The notes under the pieces are model-generated. The model had not been told where the DNA came from and made no database searches. It saw only the letters and a list, made by a program, of their open reading frames with translations. A DNA stretch of 45,092 nt from DASWHX01 sp036397995. Its GTDB lineage: Bacteria > Bacteroidota > Bacteroidia > Cytophagales > Cyclobacteriaceae. Positions 27,957 to 35,903 of the stretch are shown piece by piece. Numbering within the stretch: position 1 is the first letter of the stretch; every line of letters begins with the position of its first letter. The stretch is from positions 1 through 45,092 of the forward strand of contig DASWHX010000071.1 of the NCBI GenBank assembly GCA_036397995.1, written 5' to 3'. The position numbers were made by a program, and so were the translations under genes.

Positions 27957-29159
27957 TTAAGAATTAGCGTTTGAAACCACTCTCTTCTTCTTGCCAAAAA
28001 CCTTAAGGGTAAAATAAGTAACAAAACCGAAGAAAAGTCCGCAAATTGTTGCCAGGGTAAAGCTGCCGAGAACATATTGGATAAAATTTGATTGAATTGA
28101 ATCCAGGGTTAATTCCTTGCTAAACGCAAGTTGATCGGCCTGCTCGCCCATCCAGATTTTACCGGTTATGTAACTCAGGTACAATATTATTGGAATCATG
28201 GGAGGTATGCTAATGTTGGCGGCGACTATTACCAGGGCTTTATTGAGACGCATTACAATTGCCAATGCCAATGCCACTAACATTTGGAATCCCCAGATGG
28301 GCGCGATACCCATAAAAATCCCGAATCCAATGCTGATAGCTTTCGTCCTTTCGGTTTCATGAGGGCTGGCAAGTAGATTTCGAAGTGTAAACCAGGTGTC
28401 TGTCCTGAGTTTTCTCAAGAAGTTGCGCGGTTTTATATAAAGCAGCGCGAGGATTACCAATACGGTATTCAGAACGCTTATCCTGGCAAAATCAATAATT
28501 GGTCTGAAATGAGAGATCCGTTTTTCTTTATCTTCATAGAAGATTTTTACCGGCACCGGGAGAATTTTTATTCCATTCCATGACGCTCTTACCAGCACTT
28601 CAATCTCAAATTCAAATTTACTGGTAATGAAATTAATATTTCTTAGCCTGTTAACCGGATACAGGCGGTAGCCTGATTGAGTATCAGGAAGTTTTATTCC
28701 TGTTTCAACCCAAAACCAAAAATTCGAAAACTTGTTTCCAAAACTGCTTTTTGATGGAATTCCCTGCTGTTCCATATTGCGGCTGCCAATTATTAAATCA
28801 CCCGGATTCTTTTTTGATGCTTCAAGCAGCAGAGGTAAGTCTTCGGGAAAATGTTGACCATCAGAATCCAAGGTAATAGCATAATCGTAACCCAGTTCCA
28901 TGGCTTTTTTAAATCCGGTCCGCAAAGCAATCCCTTTGCCCCGGTTGGGAGTGTATGATACAACTTCGATAAATGGAAATTTCTTTAGAATACCGGAAGT
29001 ATCCTGAGTTGATCCGTCATTAACAACAATAAGGTTCCCTGAATAGTTTAAAATCTCCCGAATAACTTTTTCGAGAGTGGCTGTATTATTGTAGGTGGGT
29101 ACAATTACGCACGTATTCTGTTTGCGAAATTGTTCCTGAACGGCTTCCTGAGAAATCAT
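27957..29159 (-). CDS. GT2 glycosyltransferase fused to DUF2062 membrane domain
   Basis: The 400-residue protein has an N-terminal GT-A fold: VVNDGST at 45-51 and the metal-binding LDSDGQH at 97-103, with the glycan-acceptor region GYRLYPVNRLR. The C-terminal ~160 residues form the DUF2062 membrane domain (GFGIFMGIAPIWGFQMLVALALA, then helices to YFTLKVFGKKKR). GT2 proteins of this kind often transfer sugars to lipid carriers. In an aryl polyene cluster it may modify the polyene-carrying lipid. It has a 1-nt overlap with the dehydratase gene and none with the exporter. Confidence 0.82.
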   Translation of the reverse strand: MISQEAVQEQFRKQNTCVIVPTYNNTATLEKVIREILNYSGNLIVVNDGSTQDTSGILKKFPFIEVVSYTPNRGKGIALRTGFKKAMELGYDYAITLDSDGQHFPEDLPLLLEASKKNPGDLIIGSRNMEQQGIPSKSSFGNKFSNFWFWVETGIKLPDTQSGYRLYPVNRLRNINFITSKFEFEIEVLVRASWNGIKILPVPVKIFYEDKEKRISHFRPIIDFARISVLNTVLVILALLYIKPRNFLRKLRTDTWFTLRNLLASPHETERTKAISIGFGIFMGIAPIWGFQMLVALALAIVMRLNKALVIVAANISIPPMIPIILYLSYITGKIWMGEQADQLAFSKELTLDSIQSNFIQYVLGSFTLATICGLFFGFVTYFTLKVFGKKKRVVSNANS

Positions 29160-29521
29160 TAAACCAAATGTGCTTTCAATTTAAAAAAGGTTGTTTCTCC
29201 CGAATACAATTTAGCTTCAAAATCAACGGTACCTTCACCATTGAGACCATACTCAATATTGGCCTGCACTTCAGAATTTTGCCGTGGATCAATCACCGTC
29301 ATGAATTTCATACTTGTAGCGCTGGAAAGTCTGAAACTTCTGTGTAACTCCTGCTCCATAATCTCCTTAATTAACTGCATCATGCAAACTCCAGGCACAA
29401 CCGGAAAGTCCTCAAAATGTCCGCCAAAGATGGAATGGGTTTCATCAAAGGAAACAACGGCTTCTATAGTATGGTTTGAATGCTTAACCTCTTTCAATGA
29501 AAAAAAATCATTGATTAGCAT
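29159..29521 (-). CDS. Hotdog-fold dehydratase 1 (FabZ/ApeI-like)
   Basis: The ATG at 29521 is chosen over the TTG at 29527, giving 120 residues. The FabZ-like active-site helix region reads GGHFEDFPVVPGVCMMQL. His35 corresponds to the catalytic His, but the position 14 residues later, normally Glu, is Gln49. This suggests reduced or absent activity alone. The second hotdog protein of the operon shows the reverse pattern, so a heterodimer with one composite active site is likely. Predicted step is dehydration of 3-hydroxyacyl-ACP during chain growth. It overlaps the lipoprotein gene by 14 nt. Confidence 0.75.
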   Translation of the reverse strand: MLINDFFSLKEVKHSNHTIEAVVSFDETHSIFGGHFEDFPVVPGVCMMQLIKEIMEQELHRSFRLSSATSMKFMTVIDPRQNSEVQANIEYGLNGEGTVDFEAKLYSGETTFFKLKAHLV

Positions 29522-30137
29522 TTTCAATATCTAGTTTAATTAAGCTTATTTTCATGTTGAATGTGGTATGGTTGAGGGTTATTTCGCCAGGTATCCGGTT
29601 ATCATAGTTCCTGAAAAAGGCTTCTAATACCTTCTTCCTGCCCCCTTGTTCCACGCGCACTAAATTAGTGCAATCCCAGGAAGTAACATAATAATCCGCC
29701 TCATTGTCCGGATCAGGCACTGCGTAATAGTAAAGGTCTGATTTTGAGTAACTTAAAATTGGCCACTCATCAAGTGAATGCATCAGGATAATCTCAAAAT
29801 CTTTCCTGAGTGTATTAATCACCACTTTCTTGTTCAGGTTATCAATCACGTAGTGTGATTTAAATTGGCCGTTTTTCGTAAACTCAAAATCAAGAAATTT
29901 AAGTCCCGATTTACTGGTAAAAGCGATGCGCATGCTGCTGTCGGGCATTAGTTTAAAAAGCATAAGTCCGCTGATGTGATTGCCCATAACATCCACATTA
30001 GCTTCATACCAGTTAGTAGTGAAGCGGGGTTTGAATTTTTGCAGGCAGCCAGGATCTCCTTCAGCAGGAACAAGAGTTTTGTATGCAGAACCGCAGGAAA
30101 ATAGCAGGAAGCAATTAATTAAGAGTAAAAATCTCAT
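29508..30137 (-). CDS. Lipoprotein of unknown function, next to LolA-like gene
   Basis: A 209-residue protein with a lipobox ending at Cys15 (FLLFSC). The mature part is beta-rich (MLFKLMPDSSMRIAFTSKSGLKFLDFEFTKN), with a fold plausibly related to LolA/LolB-type open barrels, though I do not recognise a named family. Its place beside a LolA-like carrier suggests an outer-membrane receptor role for the exported polyene. That is an inference from gene order. It overlaps both neighbours (23 nt with the LolA-like gene). Confidence 0.6.
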   Translation of the reverse strand: MRFLLLINCFLLFSCGSAYKTLVPAEGDPGCLQKFKPRFTTNWYEANVDVMGNHISGLMLFKLMPDSSMRIAFTSKSGLKFLDFEFTKNGQFKSHYVIDNLNKKVVINTLRKDFEIILMHSLDEWPILSYSKSDLYYYAVPDPDNEADYYVTSWDCTNLVRVEQGGRKKVLEAFFRNYDNRIPGEITLNHTTFNMKISLIKLDIENANQ

Positions 30138-30744
30138 CAGAAAGTTGGGCGTTCAGATTTCTATTGACAAACTTTATTAATGTAGTGTCTCCGGAACTTT
30201 CATTCATCAAAATTTGCGTAACGGAAAAACTTTCTTTATCTGCATAAATCAGAATGGTGTTAAAAAATCCTTTCAGAGTTTTATCCACCGGTGTCATTTC
30301 CATCAGGTAACGTGAAGCATCTTCAAAAATTCTTACAGAAAAATCTTCATTGTCAATAATTGTTCCATTAACGCTTTCAACCATAATATTATTAACCTGC
30401 TGAAAAAGTTTGTTCGATCTAACATTCATTGTAGTTTCATTTTGATCATCTTTTATGATCATTTTATCTCCATTGATTATCATCAGGTAATAAAAAGGAT
30501 CAAGGTATTCAATTCTGATTTTGTTTTCTCTTTTGAACCGGAATTCTCCCTTAGAAATTATTTTTTCTGAAAGTATGGTCAGTTCTTTCTCCTGTTCAAA
30601 ATTGCTTGAAATAGATTTGATCTTTGCCGACTCATCATTGAATTTCTTCTTGAATCCGGAGATATCAGAAATTTCAGTAAAGTTATTATACTGAGCAAGA
30701 AGGTTTAACGGTGCCAGCCATAAAAATAATATCAAACTACGCAT
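30115..30744 (-). CDS. LolA-like periplasmic carrier protein
   Basis: The ATG at 30744 is preferred to the TTG at 30759, giving 209 residues. It starts with a signal peptide (SLILFLWLAPLNLLAQ). The following sequence (SNFEQEKELTILSEKIISKGEFRFK, then IRIEYLDPFYYLMIINGDKM) matches the LolA open-barrel family, which shuttles lipidated cargo across the periplasm. A dedicated LolA copy is a regular element of aryl polyene clusters, where it probably carries the polyene-bearing lipid. It shares 8 nt with the deacetylase gene. Confidence 0.8.
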   Translation of the reverse strand: MRSLILFLWLAPLNLLAQYNNFTEISDISGFKKKFNDESAKIKSISSNFEQEKELTILSEKIISKGEFRFKRENKIRIEYLDPFYYLMIINGDKMIIKDDQNETTMNVRSNKLFQQVNNIMVESVNGTIIDNEDFSVRIFEDASRYLMEMTPVDKTLKGFFNTILIYADKESFSVTQILMNESSGDTTLIKFVNRNLNAQLSDEIFTLN

Positions 30745-31510
30745 AAGGTTTTTCCTCAATCAATTCATCAACTCTAACAATCTTCAAACCAATATTCCGG
30801 ATATATTCCAGAATTTCCGGTAAGATGTCTGTTAAAACGACACTATGGTCGTGAAACAGGATAATATCTCCGGGCTTAATTCTCTTTTTGATTTTATTGA
30901 AAAGCCTTTTTTCATTCTTTATTATGGTATCGAGAGAACGAAGACTCCAGCCTACTGAAACATAATTACGATTTTTCACGACTTTGGCCAAACGAGGATT
31001 GGTTACTCCATAAGGGGGACGAAAAAACCGGGGTTTTCTGCCGGAGACTTCTTTAATAGCATCGTCAGTCATAGATAACTCCTCTTCCATTTTTTTTGTT
31101 GATTGGAAATCAAAAAAATCACTGTGGAAAAAACTGTGGTTGCCAAGCAAATGGCCTTCTTTGTGAATTCTTCTGACAATGTCCGGATTTTCATCCACAT
31201 TTTTTCCTATACAAAAAAATGCAGCCTTGGCATCATACTCCTTCAGGATATCCAGGATATATGGAGTCCGTTGGGGGTGAGGACCGTCATCAAAAGTGAT
31301 CGCAACTTCACTTTTTAGAATGCCGGCTTTGAAAATTACGGGGATAAAGAATTGGGAATCGATTTTTACAACCCCATAAGTAACTATTCCAAGATAAACC
31401 AGAGTTGCTCCAAAATAAATCCACCAGGGCAATGGGAAATAGAACCAATCGATCAGAAAACTGATGGAAAAGATAAATAGGAAAGTGATATTAATTCTTC
31501 TATAGATCAC
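30737..31510 (-). CDS. Membrane-anchored polysaccharide deacetylase (NodB domain)
   Basis: The 257-residue protein has two N-terminal membrane helices (FLFIFSISFLIDWFYF, WWIYFGATLVYLGIVTYG) and a NodB domain. TFDDGP at 72-77 supplies the catalytic and metal-binding Asp pair (74, 75), and HSFFH (125-129) supplies two His ligands. RPPYG is also present. It probably removes an acetyl group from an N-acetylated glycan or lipid precursor, freeing an amine for acylation. Start is a GTG inside the upstream stop (GTGA). Within the operon it may prepare the acceptor of the polyene. Confidence 0.8.
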   Translation of the reverse strand: MIYRRINITFLFIFSISFLIDWFYFPLPWWIYFGATLVYLGIVTYGVVKIDSQFFIPVIFKAGILKSEVAITFDDGPHPQRTPYILDILKEYDAKAAFFCIGKNVDENPDIVRRIHKEGHLLGNHSFFHSDFFDFQSTKKMEEELSMTDDAIKEVSGRKPRFFRPPYGVTNPRLAKVVKNRNYVSVGWSLRSLDTIIKNEKRLFNKIKKRIKPGDIILFHDHSVVLTDILPEILEYIRNIGLKIVRVDELIEEKPYA

Positions 31511-32562
31511 TTCTGCAATAAAATAAGGGAATGGTAAACACCAAAATAATTATTATAAATTAAAACATTACGAATTGATGTTTTACCAGACAGCTTTCTT
31601 GCCAGAATTTCAGGAGTTTGATTGTGTTCCAGGGCATTTGTGCCTACCCAGGTCGCAAATGCTGATGCTGTGGGATATTCTCCGGAAAGATGCTTAAAGA
31701 AAAGTAAAGAGGATTCAGGAAAAATATTTTCCACTTTTTCATAAATCCCATCATACCGTGTATCTCCGGATCTGCCGGTTAAGAGAACGTCTATCTCAGT
31801 TGGATTAAGATTATTTTCGTTGAGAAACTTCAACAGACTTTCTATGACGTGAGAAGCATTTGCGGGTTTGTAAATGGTTTTTATTGACTTAATTTCAGCC
31901 AACGCGTTTTGCTTGTTTCCTGAAAGAACAAAATAAGTGCATCCTTCTCCATCCATGGTGCCTTCTGCAGGCAGATTCAGAAGACTCAAATTGGAAACGT
32001 TTTCTTTTCGGTACAAATCAAATCTGTTCAGGATCTTATGGCTAACCTCAATGATTTCATCAACTCCGCCTACCAGCAAATTCCAACCAGGGTTGTCAGC
32101 AAGCAGGAGAGACGCATCCACCAGACAATTTTCAAATGAAAACCCTCCTTGAGTATACGTCGAATTGTATCCATTACAATGCTGTAGCAATGCAATCTGT
32201 CCTGACATCGTATTATGCGTAGATTGAATAAATGGTGTTGGGTTAAGCGCTACCTCCTTACTGTCAATCATTTTACGCAAAAAATTCTCAGTATCCGCCA
32301 TACAGCCATAAGAAGTACCGGTTATTATTCCATCAGGTATTTCTACTCCGGCTTCTTCCAGTGCTTTGTTTGAAGCCGCTACACTAATTCGTATTATTTT
32401 GCTCATCCTCCGGATTGCGCGCGGCTCTATGATCCCTTCATAAGAGGGTTCAACAGCATTTAGCTGGTTTCCAATAAATTCCTGAATCTCTGATAAAAAG
32501 GAATTGTTCTCAAAAGTCTTTTGTGGTGAAATTGCTGCCATGCCTTTTATAAACACGCTCAT
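31507..32562 (-). CDS. Chain-length-factor-like ketosynthase subunit
   Basis: This 351-residue ketosynthase homologue lacks the catalytic triad. The nucleophile region reads TYTQGGFSFEN, with Gln138 where Cys is expected. The first catalytic His motif (NxHGTGT in active enzymes) reads LLTGRSGDTR. A later His survives in FKHLSGEY. Gln in place of Cys is the hallmark of the chain length factor (KS-beta) of type II polyketide synthases. It lies 1 base upstream of the active KS at 32564 and probably forms the KS/CLF heterodimer that sets polyene length. Confidence 0.8.
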   Translation of the reverse strand: MSVFIKGMAAISPQKTFENNSFLSEIQEFIGNQLNAVEPSYEGIIEPRAIRRMSKIIRISVAASNKALEEAGVEIPDGIITGTSYGCMADTENFLRKMIDSKEVALNPTPFIQSTHNTMSGQIALLQHCNGYNSTYTQGGFSFENCLVDASLLLADNPGWNLLVGGVDEIIEVSHKILNRFDLYRKENVSNLSLLNLPAEGTMDGEGCTYFVLSGNKQNALAEIKSIKTIYKPANASHVIESLLKFLNENNLNPTEIDVLLTGRSGDTRYDGIYEKVENIFPESSLLFFKHLSGEYPTASAFATWVGTNALEHNQTPEILARKLSGKTSIRNVLIYNNYFGVYHSLILLQK

Positions 32563-32563
32563 A

Positions 32564-33763
32564 TCAGCAGGATGAAAAAGTTAATGACGAACAATTACCT
32601 CCAAAACCGAAACTGTTGCTCATCACGTGATTCACCTCAACTCCTTTTTGAAATGACTTTAGGGGTGCAAATTTTATTTCAGACATTTGGTGATTAAAGC
32701 GAAGATTTGGATAAACAACTTTACTTTGAATAGATGCAATGGAATATACCGCTTCAATTCCACCGCTTGCACCCAGGGTATGTCCGGTAAAGGATTTTGT
32801 TGAACTGGCTTTCGGTACATTTTCTCCAAACAAACGTTCAACGGCAATTCCTTCGGAGGAATCATTGTTCTGAGTTCCGGTTCCATGCAAATTGATATAA
32901 TCAATATCGGTGGGCATAAGATTTGCCATCTCCAAAGCAGACTTCATTGCAGAAAATGAACCGCGGCCTTCAGGAGAAGATGCCGTTTGATGAAAGGCAT
33001 CATTGGTGTTGGCGTATCCGGAAACGATAGCAAGGGGTCTAACCTTTTCTTGTTCAAGAACTTTTTCTGAAACTAGTACTATATATCCTGCACCCTCGCC
33101 CAGGTTCAGTCCTTTTCTGGTTTCATCAAATGGACGGCAGGGTTCTGAATCAAGAATCATCAAACTATTGAAGCCGTTCAGAGTGAATCTTGTTAAAGCA
33201 TCCGTGCCGCCGGCTATCACAATGTCAAGTTGATCGTTCGCGATAAGTTTCGATCCCAGCATAATAGAATTTGCTGAAGATGAACAAGCGGTATTTATGG
33301 TTGAGATGAAATCCTGTATCTGAAAATGGCTGGCAATTAGTTCGGTTATTTTGCCGCACTCGTGGTTCTTTATTTGATGCAATGGCGCAGAATCTTCATT
33401 ACGCATAAATGTTTCATAATACTGCTCACTCTTGTCCATCCCACCAACTGTGGTTCCGGAGATGATTCCGCAGCGCCATTTTCTTAATTCCGGAATTCCT
33501 GAACTCTGAATTGCTTCTTTAACCGCATGAATTCCAAGAAGTGCGGTCCGGGTTAATGTGGTGGGGAGCTTTAAAGAAGAAGCAAGTTTTTCATTGGTGA
33601 CTTTAACTTCTCCTACCGGCAGTTTGTTTTTGTGAATACTCTCGAACAAGGTAATTGGCCCTATTCCCGCCTGATGATTTTTTAAAGCTTCCAGATTTTC
33701 GGCAAGATCCTTTCCAATTGCCGAAATCACTCCTAATCCGGCGGCATAAGCTTTACTTTTCAA
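32564..33763 (-). CDS. Ketosynthase (KS-alpha, FabF-like), partner of the CLF
   Basis: The 399-residue protein has the full Cys-His-His triad: Cys160 in NTACSSS, His293 in NLHGTGT and His328 in FTGHTLGA. It catalyses decarboxylative condensation of malonyl-ACP with the growing chain. It precedes the chain length factor gene in transcription, the classic KS-alpha/KS-beta order. The start is TTG at 33763, overlapping the ACP stop. No ATG upstream or at a sensible place downstream exists, and the sequence KAYAAGLGVISAIG is a normal KS start. Confidence 0.87.
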   Translation of the reverse strand: MKSKAYAAGLGVISAIGKDLAENLEALKNHQAGIGPITLFESIHKNKLPVGEVKVTNEKLASSLKLPTTLTRTALLGIHAVKEAIQSSGIPELRKWRCGIISGTTVGGMDKSEQYYETFMRNEDSAPLHQIKNHECGKITELIASHFQIQDFISTINTACSSSANSIMLGSKLIANDQLDIVIAGGTDALTRFTLNGFNSLMILDSEPCRPFDETRKGLNLGEGAGYIVLVSEKVLEQEKVRPLAIVSGYANTNDAFHQTASSPEGRGSFSAMKSALEMANLMPTDIDYINLHGTGTQNNDSSEGIAVERLFGENVPKASSTKSFTGHTLGASGGIEAVYSIASIQSKVVYPNLRFNHQMSEIKFAPLKSFQKGVEVNHVMSNSFGFGGNCSSLTFSSC

Positions 33764-34026
33764 GCAGACTGAGGCTTTTTATTATTCTCAATATATTCTG
33801 CCATAGATTTAACTGAGCGAAAGATCTGGGGACCCTGAGAGGGATCCTCCACCTTTACACCGTAGTGTTGCTGCAGCAGTACAATCAATTCCAAGGCATC
33901 AATTGAATCAAGTCCGACACCTTCAACAAAAAGCGGTTCATCATCCTTAATATCTTCAGGTTTCAGATGCCTTAAGTTTAAAGCTTCGATTATCTGAACC
34001 TTCAGTGTTTGCATTAACTGTTCCAT
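33760..34026 (-). CDS. Acyl carrier protein 2
   Basis: An 88-residue ACP with the phosphopantetheine attachment site in GVGLDSID (Ser41), followed by the helix ALELIVLLQQHYGVKV. It probably carries the growing polyene intermediates for the adjacent KS/CLF pair, which it precedes. Overlaps: 1 nt (TAATG) with the degenerate KS-like gene and 4 nt with the KS. Confidence 0.88.
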   Translation of the reverse strand: MEQLMQTLKVQIIEALNLRHLKPEDIKDDEPLFVEGVGLDSIDALELIVLLQQHYGVKVEDPSQGPQIFRSVKSMAEYIENNKKPQSA

Positions 34027-34640
34027 TAGTAGTTGTTATATTTTTTCAACAAATCTTCCATAGAATGGTTGAAAGAATAGTCTGATTTTTTTTTCTCCAC
34101 CAAATATAAAAAAACATCGTGGTTCTCACCTAAAACTTCGACCCAACCTGACAAACATGCCTCAGTTTGATTGTTTTGCAATAACAAATCTACATATTTC
34201 ACCATATATTCTGGGTTAAAGGCCTCGTGAATGAAAAACGCGTTTTCGCCTTTGAATTTATTTCGAATACATATTTCACCGATTACTATGTTGGGAAGGG
34301 TATAAACAAAAAGGGCAGGGCTTGGAATTTTCTCAGTTGATTTCTGATATCTTAAATCGGTATCGAGGCTTGAGCTGTGATTAGATAACACAACGGCAAT
34401 ATCTTCCGGCTTATATTTTTGGTTAGGGTTTTCATTTTGAAGGAGCAGTTCAGATGCAATCACACCCGCTTTGCTTAGATTATCCATTTTATAATATTTA
34501 GTATATATTTCGCCCAACGGATAAATCTTCAAAAGGAAATCATCAAAGGAAGATTGATGATCCTCGTAAATAAGAATATCATTTACAGTGACTTTCCTGT
34601 TGTTAATCCTGCAAAATCCATTAACAAAGTATTTCATCAT
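34026..34640 (-). CDS. Short, degenerate ketosynthase-like protein
   Basis: A 204-residue protein that resembles only the N-terminal half of a ketosynthase (DIAVVLSNHSSSLDTDLRYQ, then SPALFVYTLPNIVIGEICIR). No Cys sits at a nucleophile position, and none of the His motifs are present. The segment ACLSGWVEVL echoes a core KS strand. I recall similar short proteins annotated as ketosynthases in other Bacteroidota pigment clusters. A non-catalytic, scaffold or specificity role is plausible. It could also be a decayed gene, but the intact frame with coupled neighbours argues for function. Confidence 0.6.
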   Translation of the reverse strand: MMKYFVNGFCRINNRKVTVNDILIYEDHQSSFDDFLLKIYPLGEIYTKYYKMDNLSKAGVIASELLLQNENPNQKYKPEDIAVVLSNHSSSLDTDLRYQKSTEKIPSPALFVYTLPNIVIGEICIRNKFKGENAFFIHEAFNPEYMVKYVDLLLQNNQTEACLSGWVEVLGENHDVFLYLVEKKKSDYSFNHSMEDLLKKYNNY

Positions 34641-34643
34641 TCA

Positions 34644-35903
34644 TTACCGGGAGAGCTCTGCCATTTTTATTTGGAAGTCAATGAACTTCGATACGTTTCG
34701 TAATGAAATGGAATGATTCTGAACAAAAGGATTATTCATATCCCAAACATATCCTGCTAAAACACTGCAGATTTTTTTCTTTATTTCTTCATTTGGTTGA
34801 TTATGAAAAAATATCTTTTCTAGAGTTCCATCGTACCAGCCATTCACATAGGATCGGAATGTGTCCACACCCTGTTGCATCACATCGGTATATTCAGTTT
34901 CCCAATCCACTTCTGCACCTTGCAATTTCTTCACCACCAGGTTAGCCGCGAGATGACCTGATACTGCCGCAAACATAACACCGGAGGAAAAAACAGGATC
35001 CAGGAATTCGGTGGCATTTCCTGCCAGAACAAATCCGTTTCCATGAAACTTCTTTGTCTTTATTGACCAGGCTTCCAGTTTTCGGGGCTCGAACACAAGC
35101 TCCTGATCCTGGAATCTTTCACGAAGATACTTGTTTCCTTCCACCAGAGTTTTAAACTGCTGATTGATATCTCCTTCAAGTTTTTCAAAGTAATCCATGG
35201 AGCCAACAAATCCGAGGGAGGTAGTTCCATTGGAAAATGGGATTACCCAAACCCAGGTTCCCGGTGCGTAAACGATAATTAAAATTCTGCTGGGTTCTTC
35301 AAAGTGCAATCTCCTGTTGTCTTGTATATGAACAAAGACAGCTTTCCTTGGATCCAGTCCTGAAGGTTTATCCAGGTCAAACATTCTTGGAATCACTCTG
35401 CCATAGCCACTGGCATCAATTATATACCTGGCGGTAATAACCGATGAGTTTCCGTCTTTATCAACAACTGTGGTTTTGCTGTAGCCATCTTCTGCGAATT
35501 CAATTTTTTCTACTCCGGTTTGAAAATCAATTTCAATTCCCCGCTGCTGCAGGGAATCTGTCAAAGCTTTATCAAAATCTGCTCTGGTAACCTGCCACGT
35601 CCAGCTATATCCCGGAGTAAAACCCTGTGAAAAATTGAAATCACAAATAGCGTCATCTTTCATGAATTTGGCCCCGAATTTTTCCTGAAACCCGCATGCT
35701 TTGATGGCATCAAGCAAATCAGCCTCCTCGAAAGCATCCATGCAACGAGGCAGCAGACTTTCACCAATTACAAACCTTGGAAATTGTTGCTTCTCCACAA
35801 CTTTTACCTTAAGACCTTTTTTGTGAAGCATTGCAGCGGCTACACTTCCGGCAGGGCCCGCCCCAATTACCAATACATCTGTCTTTAATGAATTCATCTT
35901 CAC
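34644..35903 (-). CDS. Halogenase-family FAD-dependent monooxygenase
   Basis: The 419-residue protein (GTG at 35903; an ATG at 35897 would give 417) belongs to the flavin-dependent halogenase/monooxygenase superfamily. It has GAGPAGS (14-20), FPRFVIGESLLP (41-52) and the halogenase signature WVWVIP (217-222, WxWxIP). A Lys at 75 (or 79) lies where halogenases keep their catalytic Lys. It could chlorinate the phenol ring of the polyene, as in chlorinated flexirubins, or hydroxylate it. A 4-nt overlap with the methyltransferase end links them. Activity assignment is uncertain. Confidence 0.72.
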   Translation of the reverse strand: MKMNSLKTDVLVIGAGPAGSVAAAMLHKKGLKVKVVEKQQFPRFVIGESLLPRCMDAFEEADLLDAIKACGFQEKFGAKFMKDDAICDFNFSQGFTPGYSWTWQVTRADFDKALTDSLQQRGIEIDFQTGVEKIEFAEDGYSKTTVVDKDGNSSVITARYIIDASGYGRVIPRMFDLDKPSGLDPRKAVFVHIQDNRRLHFEEPSRILIIVYAPGTWVWVIPFSNGTTSLGFVGSMDYFEKLEGDINQQFKTLVEGNKYLRERFQDQELVFEPRKLEAWSIKTKKFHGNGFVLAGNATEFLDPVFSSGVMFAAVSGHLAANLVVKKLQGAEVDWETEYTDVMQQGVDTFRSYVNGWYDGTLEKIFFHNQPNEEIKKKICSVLAGYVWDMNNPFVQNHSISLRNVSKFIDFQIKMAELSR

